A stretch of DNA of 64,000 bases from Isoetes taiwanensis (taxonomy: Eukaryota > Streptophyta > Lycopodiopsida > Isoetales > Isoetaceae), in the NCBI GenBank assembly GCA_021234155.1, contig JAJEKV010000004.1, forward strand, positions 27,922,919 to 27,986,918. Direction: 5' to 3'. This document shows, piece by piece, positions 33,980-43,796 of this stretch (positions are counted from its first letter, which is position 1; each line of letters starts with the position of its first letter). Made by a program: the position numbers and the translations under genes. The notes under the pieces were generated by a model that saw nothing but the letters and a program-made list of their open reading frames with translations, searched no databases and had not been told where the DNA came from.

Positions 33980-36095
33980 AAGGCAAGCAGATCTTTATTG
34001 TGGCAGGATGCCTGCCATAGGCGGATTCATTCATTTCGCTATTCCTTAATCCTCTTTGAGCATCCAAAAACCCTACTATGAGGGGATTCTGGCGCCTTGC
34101 TTGAGGTAAAAAATATTTCGATCCATTCTTTAACTATTCTTTTCTTTGCAAGCAAAGGCGCAGACCTCTTACAGGGATGGATTTTTTCAGAAACGGAAGC
34201 CGGTATTGGCCAGGAAACAATCCTTTCACGTTTGCATTTGGACCGTTCTTAGCTTGGGGTTTGCAAGAGAAGGCACTCTTGGAGCCCTTCTTAGGAGTTT
34301 CTGGAGCCGTTCTTACTGCTTTGGAAGAGAAGCAGTTCTTGAAGCCATCTTACAGGAGCCGTTCTTAACCTCAGGATTCCAGATAAAGAGCTTCAAACAA
34401 CTTCCATGCTCTTTAGCAGGTATATCTTTCTTTTCTAATTTCATGCATGCATTTTTGTTTACTGCATTTTTGTTTAGCGTGATGCTTTGGCAAGGAAGAC
34501 GTGCCTGACTTCTCATGAGCAAATGTGAATGTACTTTTGCCTAACAGAAAATACAGAATGACAAATAAGAAGTGTGAAATGAAATATAAGAATTGGAAAA
34601 AAATGCAAATTGAAAAAATGATACTTGGGGCTTATATCAGATACTGTGGGGTGATATGTTAGAGTTCAATAGTTCAACAGGGTACTGGGGCTTGCTTTTG
34701 TTTAACTAATATATTATTCGAAATATCCAGTTATTTTCTTCCATTTTATTGCTTGCTTTTCTATGCAGGTTAGGGTTGAGAATGCTTTGGAGGAGTTGTT
34801 CTTCCTGACTTTTTAATGTTAGTAGATGTACATCTTTAAGCTTCCACATATTAATTTCACTTCTCTAAAAGTTAGAATACAGCAGCTCCAAGTTGTAGAT
34901 CAAGGTTGAGATGATGCACATCAGGTTATGATGGTTTGAGGATGCAATCATGGTAAGAATTTGATGAATACAAATCTCATGATTCTTCTGTTAAGTGGTT
35001 GTACTTCTCTTGCAGAGATAAGGCATCTTCAAGCTCTGGAGCCACTTCTTGGAGAGATAGGCCATCTTTCAAGCTTTGTGACCAGAACACTTGCATGAAG
35101 GCGGTACACACTTGCATGAAGGTGGTACGCTGAAGCAGGAAGCAGACCTTTATATCTCCTCTTAAGCTTTCCGTAACTAACCATTAAAAGATCCCGCACT
35201 CTTGGTGTTTAAAACTGTCCACAAAATTTGGTCTAAGAAAAAGGAACTTCTACATGCATGAATTCCAAATGAAATTCAAATCTGGGCCATGGCTTTATTT
35301 AAGCCCAATACTGTTGCACATACTATTATTCAAAATACCCCAATATGGAAGCAATATTGCACATTCTATTATTTAGCAACAACCACTCACTCTACATTTG
35401 ATTTGAATTGCAAGCTTTTTTAAGCTCTCGAAGCCTGATTGCTTTAAATGAGAAGGGGAAGATAATATACATGTTTGCATAGCAGGAGGAGAAGATAGAC
35501 AGTTCAATTGAGCAATGTAGTTGGTCTCTAGCAAGGAAAAATCTTTTAGCATCTCATGTTGTAGAAATGCAAATTAGTACACCTTGGAATCTACCCAACC
35601 AAACACTGTTAAGATTCTAACTTTCCTCTTTACATTATATTGCATGTGGTGGCATCTTTTTGTGTTTTAACCTTGAGTTTTTTACACTGCAAATTCAAGG
35701 TGTTGTGATTATATCAAATGAGGTTTCAAGTTAAATTTGTGATGGAGATTCAAATTTTCAGTCTGTATGAAATTTTTTACATTGTAGTTTACATATGCTC
35801 AATTGTCATCATGCTAAAAATAGCTGAAGGATAAACAAGATTTTCTATATTCCAATGTCCTTGGACATGAGTCGGGGATTTATGTGCTTGGTGATCTTTT
35901 TGCCAAATGGAGATGTTATTAAGAACTATATTCAAACCCACTAACACTACACTAGATGATTATAGGAGGATCTATTGCACATATGGGGTTTCACACTTTC
36001 GTTGCATGTTTGTGATAGAGATGATGCGCCGAATTTAGCGGCTCTTACGATAACAATTGCTTTCCATATCCACTGAAAGATTATTTATTATATCA
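33980..36095. other. Non-coding, short tandem repeat, no gene seen
   Basis: Short plus-strand frames near 34,146-34,508 have no motif. At 35,087-35,128 ACTTGCATGAAGGYGGTAC is repeated twice in tandem. The rest is AT-rich and unremarkable. Confidence 0.35.
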
Positions 36096-36459
36096 TCTCT
36101 ACTGTTTTATGTTACCCAGGCAACAAAAATACAAAAACAAACCGTTCTTGCAAGCATCAATCTATGGTGTTGTGAGCAGTTATGCACGATAAAAGTCAAG
36201 TAAAAACACGTGTCAATTTTTCATCTTTGGAGGTAAATTAATTGGCCACAACATTCCTTATAAAGCATTTTTTCTCTATGAAAAGGTAATGCATTGATAA
36301 TTCTTTCATTAGGCAATTCCAATAACAAAAAAAAAGCAAAGTTCATACTTGCGATTATCAAGATGTGTTGTTAATGGAAGTTGCACAAATGATGTCAAAG
36401 GCCGAGTAAAAATATATGCCAGAACATTAGCCCGGCAACGCCGGGCACACGTTTACTAG
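36096..36459 (+). mobile_element. Candidate non-autonomous Helitron
   Basis: The right end has a 7-bp GC hairpin (GCCCGGCAACGCCGGGC, 36,430-36,446), then 9 bases and CTAG, followed by a host T. This is the plant Helitron 3' signature. A matching 5' end TCTCTACT preceded by A occurs at 36,096, giving a 364-bp element between host A and T. The 3' end is convincing; the 5' end is the best nearby candidate. No coding capacity. Confidence 0.6.
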
Positions 36460-36603
36460 TTTCATTTAAATGGTAGCCAAAAGCAGGGACAACGATTTAT
36501 TAACCCACGGGACATAAAAGATCGAAAAAGTGGGGGTTAGACTCGAGTATTATTGGTTGGACCTTAATTTTGGGTTGACTCTTTTATAGGGGACGGTGCC
36601 GAT

Positions 36604-37010
36604 AAGGTGAAAATAGCTTTACCTTGGTTTTTGGTGATTCCGTCCCGCGGAATCACTAACCCTCCTGCCCCGTTATCCGTACCCTCTTGCCCCGTTATTC
36701 GTACCTGCCCCGTTATCCGTACCTGACAGGCTCTATTTTATACCTTCCGGCGGAATCACGTCTGCAAAATACCGCTGGATGGAATCACCAACCTTTTATT
36801 CTACGCGACGGAATCACATGGAATTGATCCTGCGGGGTGGAATCGCCGCATACCGTGATATTCTCCCCCGTGGAATCACCACGTACGATAATATTCTCCC
36901 CTGTGGAATCACCGCATAAATATCATCGCGGTCCCCTGTGGAATCACCACGATAATATTCTCCCCCGTGGAATCACCGGGTACTATTCCTCGAGAAGGAA
37001 TCACCTGGAG
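36604..37010. repeat. GTGGAATCACC minisatellite cluster, left
   Basis: GGAATCACC or its complement GGTGATTCC occurs about ten times, with a 3' subarray of CGATAATATTCTCCCC(C/T)GTGGAATCACCAC units (36,850-36,985) and a CCCCGTTATCCGTACC triplet (36,668-36,722). Bases 36,612-36,830 are an inverted copy of 43,090-43,312. Long frames here are translations of the repeat. Confidence 0.75.
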
Positions 37011-38182
37011 ACCTTTGAATCTGTAATAACTGCAGGCAGGGAGGAAAAATTGGCAGATGGTGCAATCCCAGCAGAAGTTTATGCCCAATTCCATAAAAAA
37101 TGGTTGAGGATGGTTTAAGCGAAGCCTACGTTACTTGAAGATCATGAATGAAATTAATACTAAACCAATGGTGGAAAAAAACAAGCTCGGCTACTCCATT
37201 TTGTTTGAGCATGTCCATTCTTATGCTCTGAACTGCCCATAATTTTTCTGGTTGGGGATTTGAACCCCTTGCCAATATTGGCAATGCCCTTTTCATGCAT
37301 GGCCTGCCCTTTGAGTCCAATATGAGCAAAGAAAACATATGGATGAACATAGGCAGTCTGGATAAAGATGATAACCTTTGTAAAACAGCAAACATGAAGA
37401 GCATCCTACAATTTGTAAGGAAGGCAAAGCTCCTGCTAATAATCTGGTTTTTTTCTGGCTCATAAGAAAGAAATGATTTTGGAGAGAAAATGAGGGGATA
37501 AATTCAAATCTTTGATTTGAAGTTTGAAATGTGAGACTAGCATAAAGAGAACACGCAAGATCTATATAATTCCAGGTTCATCATGTCTTCCTAGCTGTTA
37601 AAATCACTTATGCAGGAACAGGAGTTTGACTCCATAATATTGACTGTTACATCTAAACTATGACCTTTTCCTTTCACTAGTCCACAAATAATTACATAAA
37701 AGGTGTTGTAAGTGAGACACAATGCTGCAGGCTTGGATAAAGTTATAGGAACTTACAGTGCATTCGTAGAATTGAATGGGAACGATTCGTAGTAAAAGAA
37801 ATGTAGGGAGAGAAATGAAACTAGGAAGCCAAACATCAACGATGCAGTCTTGAGGGATCCATAGTCGTTGAACACAGATCTTACTGCCTTCAAATCCTTC
37901 GGCAGAAACATCAAAGCCTGCAAGAATACAAAAACATCAAAGGCAGCAAGATTTCTGGAAGCATCCGGAAATCCCTGCGCAAGGGGATGCCTGTGAATAC
38001 ACCCATGGGGTTTTCGAGTGCTGGCTACACTCTGCTCGCTATAGAACACAGCCGGATCTGCCACATCTGGGTCCTCTGCCGGATCTGGGTCAGGCAAGAT
38101 TTATGCACCAGTTGAGAGATGACGACGACGAAGAACCTGTTGCTGCTTGTGTTGTCGGAAGTAGCCTTAGCTGCTCGGCTGT
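37011..38182. other. Mostly non-coding, exon-like piece on minus strand
   Basis: A minus-strand block at about 37,919-37,757 follows a TTGCAG acceptor and reads [20 protein letters not shown] then a hydrophobic segment (FGFLVSFLSLHFFYY), ending in a stop. It may be the last exon of an unknown membrane protein, or a captured piece. A B-box-like GGGTTCAAATCCCC at about 37,255-37,270 on the minus strand lacks a partner A-box. Confidence 0.3.
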
Positions 38183-38567
38183 TGTTGGGGTGGTCACCAC
38201 TCACCACACTCGTCACCACTCACCACACTTGTCACCACTCACCACACTCGTCACCACTCACCACACTCACCACTATTGAGGTGGTATAGGAGATTGTATA
38301 CCGTATATGGAGGGACATACGCACATGCACGCGTGCAAGATATTTGCATGTATGCATTGTGGTGTGCAGGAGGCATGATGGTGACTGTATTATCTGAGCA
38401 AAAAGAGAAGAACAGGAAGAGACGGTGTATGGAGAGAGAGTATTTTTGCTTGATTTAGCTATGAAGATGATGAATCTTTGTGTTGTGCATTGCCTTGATC
38501 TGATAGATTGAGCTTGGATTGTTGGGTTTTTCATCCTTCTTGCAAGGTTAGAGTTCAGGCTCTAACA
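38183..38567 (+). repeat. Left LTR, 385 bp
   Basis: Starts TGTTGGGGTGGTCACC and ends TTCAGGCTCTAACA. The first part is a TCACCACTCACCACACTCG minisatellite, with one or more unit lengths fewer than in the right LTR. The remainder is almost identical to the right LTR. Confidence 0.9.
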
Positions 38568-38570
38568 ATT

Positions 38571-38588
38571 TGGCGTCCACGGTGCTCG
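38571..38588 (+). promoter_or_regulatory. Primer-binding-site-like sequence
   Basis: TGGCGTCCACGGTGCTCG begins three bases after the left LTR. A TGG start complementary to the CCA end of a tRNA, close to the LTR, is the expected position and form. The tRNA was not identified. Confidence 0.5.
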
Positions 38589-38757
38589 ACAGACCATTGA
38601 TCGGCAAGAATTTCTATTGAGAAATGAGTTGTTACCATTGGTATTGGTGATCGTCGGTAAAGAACGACACCATTGAGAAAGGAGCAATTTCTTGTGTGAA
38701 GTGGATTTTGCCCTAATTGATTTGTGGGGTACAATTTGACAAGGGGAGCATAGTTTT

Positions 38758-40587
38758 ATGCCCAAGAGAAGTAAGAAGGATATCCCACCAAGCTCCATCG
38801 TAACAAGAAGGGGACCGATGAGTCAATCTTTGGGCTCAAAATTGCATCAAGATTCAATTTCGTTTTCAGATTTGGGAGCAGATCTGAGGTCTAATTCTCA
38901 GATCCAGGAGGTTTTGATTCCATTTACTGATCTAGAAGGTAATCCAATTTCGTTTTTCAAATTGAAGGGAGATTCAATTTCGTTTTTCCAATTTCAAGAA
39001 ACCCAAGAAGAGGCAGAGATGGCTGTATTACCACCTATGGTATGGGGTTTTCAGACAATGGGGATTCCAAAGTTTGATGATCTGGTGGATCGGGATCCTT
39101 TCATATTGTGAAGTTTGAGAGGTATTGCCAGCAATGTAAGTTACCGGCTGCTGATTACTTGCTTTGGTTTCATAGTTCTTTGCAAGATTCAGTGGAGGAA
39201 TGGGCACAAACCCAGCCAGATACCATGACATATCAGGAATTAAAGGAAGCTTTCATTGCTAATTATGAAGAAGTTCATGGTTTACACAAAAGGAAGATGA
39301 ATCAATTAGAGAGTATAATCAGAGGTATATTACAGTTCTCAAAGTCGTAGTTCATTGAAGATTGCAAGGAGTGATGAAATGGATATTCAATGGTATGTGA
39401 AGGGACTGAAACGAGCTATTGCTCATAAGGTGAAGGCCAAACAGCCTACAACATTACTAGAGGCACAAAAGTATGCTCTCAAGACTGAAGATAAGCTAGG
39501 ATATATTCATGAAGTTGCTGCTCCAGAGCATAAAACAGAGGATATTGCAGCCAAGATTTCTAAGCTTACAATTGGTGAGAAGCCAAGGGAGGTGCAGTTT
39601 ATTGCTTGTGAGTATTGTGGGTCTATTGGACATTCTGATACTACATGTAGATTGCTGAAATTCTGCTCAAGATGCCAAATAAAGGGTCATAATGATCAAG
39701 AATGCAGGGAGAAGAGATTCTTTGAGAGGGCCAATCCGGTATTTGCTGTTATGCAACAAGCCCCACCTATTCCTATTCAACCAATGCAAGCAGCACCTAT
39801 TATACCACAAGTTCCAATGATGCCACAAGCTCCAATTGTCCAACAAGCTCCAATCGGTTCCACACAAATGGTGCAGCCAAAACAGGGATGGTATCCAAGT
39901 AAGGCTCATTTGTATTGCAAGTTATGTGATAAATTCAAGCATGATGAGAGTACTTGTTGGAAAATTCATGGGAAACTGGAATGGTCAACCAACAAGTATC
40001 CACCAAGGCAGCAAGTGTTTGAATCAGTACCTCTTCCTAATAATGATGTTCGCATTCAAGATGCAAAGTACATTGATAATCCGCAAGTTAAGGCTCTTAT
40101 TGAGGAGCTTAAGAAGCAAGAGAAGGCAAAATCAGTAGTAAATTGTAGATTTGTTGAGGTGGAGAATGATCCATTTCAGCAAGAAGAAGAGATTGGAGAA
40201 GTAAATGCGGTTACAAGATCATAAAAGGTGGTTCAAGAACCAAGAGTAGTGCCACTTGCGGAGAAGACTAAGACTTCTTTTCCAAAGGCTTTGAAGGAAC
40301 AAGCTTTGAAGGTGTCAGCACCTAAAAAGGTGCAATTCAATGTGCTGCCCACAGAACAGTTTCAGTCTACAAAAGAAAATCAGCCCATAGTGATGCCTCC
40401 TATGGTGGATGAGGAAATTCAGAATGAAGATGATGTGATCAGCCAAGTTTTAGCTACTAAAATCACACTTAATGTTGAGCAATTAATGCATTATTATCCT
40501 GATTTGTTGCAAGAGTTAGGAGGAAGAAGAAAACCAGAAATTTCAGTCCAACTAATTCTATCAAATGATACAAATAAGAGTATATAG
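38758..40587 (+). pseudogene. Gag protein with three zinc knuckles, interrupted
   Basis: Reading starts MPKRSKKDIPPSSIV (38,758), shifts frame near 39,110 into the capsid-like region (DYLLWFHSSLQDSVEEW, TYQELKEAFIANY), and shifts back near 39,350 (MDIQWYVKGLKRAIAHKV). Three zinc motifs follow: CEYCGSIGHSDTTC, CSRCQIKGHNDQEC and CKLCDKFKHDESTC. They are separated by a Pro/Gln/Met repeat region. A TAA at 40,222-40,224 is followed by more frame in phase to 40,587. Gag forms the RNA-packaging particle. Two frameshifts and one stop suggest loss of function, unless recoding is used. Confidence 0.78.
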
Positions 40588-40634
40588 AGCCACCAGCCCA
40601 GCAGTCCAAGGATCCAGGACTATTTCTTTGCGAT

Positions 40635-41537
40635 GTGAGTATGAACGGGTATTTAGTCAAAGGAGAAAACAATACGGGCAGCGGAGTGAATATAGATCAT
40701 CCTTTAATATCAAGCATGGATGGGACAAACAGAAATCAGGTAAATCTAATCATATCTCACATGGTTGAAAAGTATGAGCATGTTCTTTTATGTGAAAATG
40801 ATAAGTTTGAGCATTGTCATGAGAAAGAAAGTGATAGATGCTTGAGCAACCCTGAGTTTGAGACTTTTTACACATATGAAACATTTTTGGATGATGATGA
40901 ACTATTAGTATGTGAGCTAGAGGTGGAAAGCACAGATACTTTAGCATTTGGGCACTCTAAAGGTATGTTACATACTCTTGAATTTAGTGACAGTAATGAC
41001 AACAGTCCTCTTTATGAGACTTTCAGATTTGAGACATGTATACCAGTTGAACAAGACTTTTACATGCCTCAAATGGAGAAATTTACTTACTTTCATGATT
41101 TGGCACTAAACTGTGAACTAGAATTGCTAATTTTTTATGCTTTGAGCAGTCCAAAGAAGTATGAGAATCAAGAACAACTATTTCCTTGCATGTTTGAGCA
41201 TGGAAGTGTGGAAGAGGTGAGTAAATTTGAGCATGACTATATGATAAAGGATGGGAAATTGGATATGAACATCACTTTATCTCAGTATGCAGCAGCCAAA
41301 GATGCTCATAAAGATTTGTTTGCACCATTTGAGACTAACAAGTTAGCTGGAATATGTCATTTTAGCAAGTTCTATTATATTACATCAGATTTGCCACATT
41401 GGTATGCTAGTGTAGTAATATTTGAGCAGGTTGTTAGACTGTGGTTTGTTCTTTGGCAACACTTTTTGTTGTTGTTATATATTATCTGCATTCTCCTATT
41501 TGGAAGATGCTTACTTGATAGGGTTGGAGTTGGTTGA
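40635..41537 (+). CDS. 300-residue ORF with C-terminal membrane helix, in the LTR element
   Basis: An uninterrupted frame downstream of gag, in the slot where pol or env-like genes usually lie. It is acidic and rich in Glu, Phe, His and Cys (FEHCHEKESDRCL, FYTYETFLDDDELLVCELE). Near the end, LWFVLWQHFLLLLYIICILL is a strong membrane segment with a short basic tail. No protease DTG, RT or integrase motif is visible and no signal peptide. Unlike gag it has no frameshift, which suggests it was intact recently. Function unknown. An envelope-like role would be a guess from position and topology only. Confidence 0.6.
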   Translation: MSMNGYLVKGENNTGSGVNIDHPLISSMDGTNRNQVNLIISHMVEKYEHVLLCENDKFEHCHEKESDRCLSNPEFETFYTYETFLDDDELLVCELEVESTDTLAFGHSKGMLHTLEFSDSNDNSPLYETFRFETCIPVEQDFYMPQMEKFTYFHDLALNCELELLIFYALSSPKKYENQEQLFPCMFEHGSVEEVSKFEHDYMIKDGKLDMNITLSQYAAAKDAHKDLFAPFETNKLAGICHFSKFYYITSDLPHWYASVVIFEQVVRLWFVLWQHFLLLLYIICILLFGRCLLDRVGVG

Positions 41538-42028
41538 TGAATCCAGAAGGGGAATTATTGCTTAATCCCAGAAATGGAGAAGACCTCAGGCCTAGACAAG
41601 TGCTGTTCTAAGGGATTCAGATTTGGCAGAGCTCCAATTACAGAGAATTTGTGGAGAATTTTTGGGTTACAGCAGGTCGTTTTTCTGTAAAAACAGATGG
41701 TAACAGTTCCATAATACATAATCTATCATACATCAAAAGTTGTGTTTCGGTGATACGAATCCAACGAGCTATGGTGCAGGTCAAACGGAGTTCTGGAACT
41801 TAAGATATCAGCTTTCAAAGTTTGCCATAGTTACAGAGGCTCTGTTTCGTCACTGTCATTTTGGACCAATTTGTTTTGTATTAGTCATTTGGATTTTAGG
41901 AGGGTAATTTTCTTTCTAAACATACATGTAAATGTGTCATTTGGGGACATGTCCCAAAGACCATATTAGTATGTTTTGTTGTGGGTTCCCCGCCACGGAG
42001 TGGCACATTTTCCCACGGTGGTCGCCAC
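41538..42028 (+). other. 3' untranslated part of the LTR element
   Basis: No frame is supported between the last ORF and the right LTR. A polypurine tract expected just before 42,029 is not obvious; the bases there read CCACGGTGGTCGCCAC. Confidence 0.5.
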
Positions 42029-42453
42029 TGTTGGGGTGGTCACCACTCACCACACTCGTCACCACTCACTTGTCACCACTCACCACACTTGTCACCACTC
42101 ACCACTCACCACATTTGTCACCACTCACCACACTCGTCACCACTCACCACACTCACCACTATTGAGGTGGTATAGGAGATTGTATACCGTATATGGAGGG
42201 ATATATGCACATGCACGCGTGCAGGATATTTGCACGTATGCATTGTGGTGTGCAGGAGGAATGATGATGACTATATTATCTGAGCAGAAAGAGAAGAACA
42301 GGAAGAGACGGTGTATTGAGAGAGAGTATTTTTGCTTGATTTAGCTATGGAGATGATGAATCTTTGTGTTGTGCATTGCCTTGATTTGATAGATTGAGCT
42401 TGGATTGTTGGGTTTTTCATCCTTCTTGCAAGGTTAGAGTTCAGGCTCTAACA
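42029..42453 (+). repeat. Right LTR, 425 bp
   Basis: Same ends as the left LTR. It is about 40 bases longer because of extra TCACCACTCACCACA units near its start. Outside the minisatellite only scattered differences from the left LTR are seen. Confidence 0.9.
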
Positions 42454-43084
42454 GCTATATGAGAAAAAAAATAGACTCATCTTCTGCAATTTCTTCTGTC
42501 CTTGCCGGATCTGGGTCCTCTGCCAGATCTTAGTAAAGTCTGGTTTGTTATCCTTGGCATGATTAATAGGGTCGACAAACAAAGGTGTTCATGCTTCCCA
42601 TAATCATGGGACCAAGTTTACAAACCGGCGGCTGAAACGGGAAGCCAAAAATGTGCTTGTTGCAAAAGCAAAGAATGATGAACAACTCGCTTATTCCCCT
42701 GGAAGAATATATGCCAATGCCTTAGCTGCTCGGGTGTATGAGAAAAAAATAGACCCTTCTTCTGCCGGATGTGGGTCATTTGGGTATGAAGGTATGGATC
42801 CCGGTGGCTATGGAGGATCTTCGCTTGAAAAAATCCAGTATCATGCCCACATCAACACTGATTGGTCTGTCGCCTGCCTCCTTTGTCTCCTCTCTCTCCA
42901 CCGGTTTCGCCTCCCATGTCCCCTTCTTCGCCCAAACGTTGTCACCATAGCCTCTCTGTTGCAGCGACATTGTGGAGCAACTCCTTACCTCCGCTACCTC
43001 CGCCGTAGCCGCAGTAGCTGCAAAACCTCCCAAAGAAGAAATGACGTAACAAATTTGAATTTTTACTTGGGATACTCCACTGGG
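42454..43084. other. Flank of the LTR element with a duplicated segment
   Basis: Joining the sequence left of 38,183 (CTTAGCTGCTCGGCTGT) to that right of 42,453 (ATGAGAAAAAAAATAGAC) recreates a segment that recurs intact near 42,721 (CTTAGCTGCTCGGGTGTATG). A frame from about 42,640 (EAKNVLVAKAKNDEQLAYSP, then GRIYANALAARVYEKKID) looks protein-like for some 45 residues, but I do not recognise it. Confidence 0.45.
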
Positions 43085-43312
43085 GGAATCAATTATGATG
43101 GTGATTCTATCGCGTAGAATAAAATGGCGGTGATTCTTTCCGGCGGGATTTGGAGGTCGTGATTCCGCCGGAAGGTATTAAACGAAGCTGTCAGATATGG
43201 AAAATGGGGCCTCCAGAACGGATCCCGTTCCCGGGGGTCTGTGATTCCGCGGGAGAGTATTCACCGCGACGGAATCACCAAAACCAGGGTAAAGCTATTT
43301 TCACCCGTGTCC
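43085..43312. repeat. GTGATTCCG repeat cluster, right (inverted to 36.6 kb)
   Basis: Read on the minus strand, GGGTGAAAATAGCTTTACCC, TTTTGGTGATTCCGTC, ATACCTTCCGGCGGAATCAC and TTTTATTCTACGCGA follow the same order as at 36,612-36,830. The two clusters form inverted repeats around a 6.3-kb segment that includes the LTR element. Confidence 0.78.
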
Positions 43313-43724
43313 ATATATCCCGCATTTAATTTTAGACCCTCTATAACTCTATATGCATCATGCATGCATCAATTTTGGACAAATGAGACATCGTTGGAAA
43401 TTAGGACGAGCTCACCTACTTATAGCTGAAAATTTTAGGCTTTTTAGAGTTCTTGAGGAGGAGTTACGAGCCTTCAAAGTTGGGTAGGTTGCCTCTTGAT
43501 TTTCTTGCACCAAGTGCCCATCCATTGCACATCAAGTACCTGTCAATTTTTTTTACAATTCTTGAGGAGACTGTAGCGCCAATGCATACCAAAAGAAAGC
43601 CCTTGAAGAAGCTTTCACATCCACTAATCCACGTCCATTCTGACACCATGTGACAAAATTATATCATCAAAAGCAACAGGTGGGCAAGGAAAGAGGGATT
43701 GATTGATGGTACTTGGAGCTTTGC

Positions 43725-43796
43725 AGTAGGTGGGCATTGCATTGATAGTGGGCACCCACCAGTAGGTGGGCATTGCATTGATAGTGGGCACCCTTC
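43725..43796. repeat. 36-bp tandem duplication
   Basis: AGTAGGTGGGCATTGCATTG and the following 16 bases occur twice in a row (43,725-43,760 and 43,761-43,796), the second copy diverging at its end. Confidence 0.85.

Larger units (their letters stand above)
38183..42453 (+). mobile_element. 4.27-kb LTR retrotransposon without pol
   Basis: Two LTRs (38,183-38,567 and 42,029-42,453) start TGTTGGGGTGG and end CTCTAACA. Flanks are GCTGT and GCTAT, a 5-bp duplication with one change. The interior has a primer-binding-like site, a Gypsy-type gag (38,758-40,587) and a further frame with a membrane segment (40,635-41,537). I see no protease, reverse transcriptase, RNase H or integrase. Such gag-only elements depend on a relative for movement. 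A clear polypurine tract before the right LTR was not seen. Confidence 0.88.

Noticed and set aside
36837-37118. 93-codon frame rich in ESPHTVIFSPVESP units
   Set aside because: It is the translation of the GTGGAATCACC minisatellite; the periodicity is in the DNA.
37250-37275. B-box-like GGGTTCAAATCCCC on the minus strand, possible tRNA or SINE
   Set aside because: No A-box at a suitable distance and no cloverleaf; the same holds for the similar word near 44,390.
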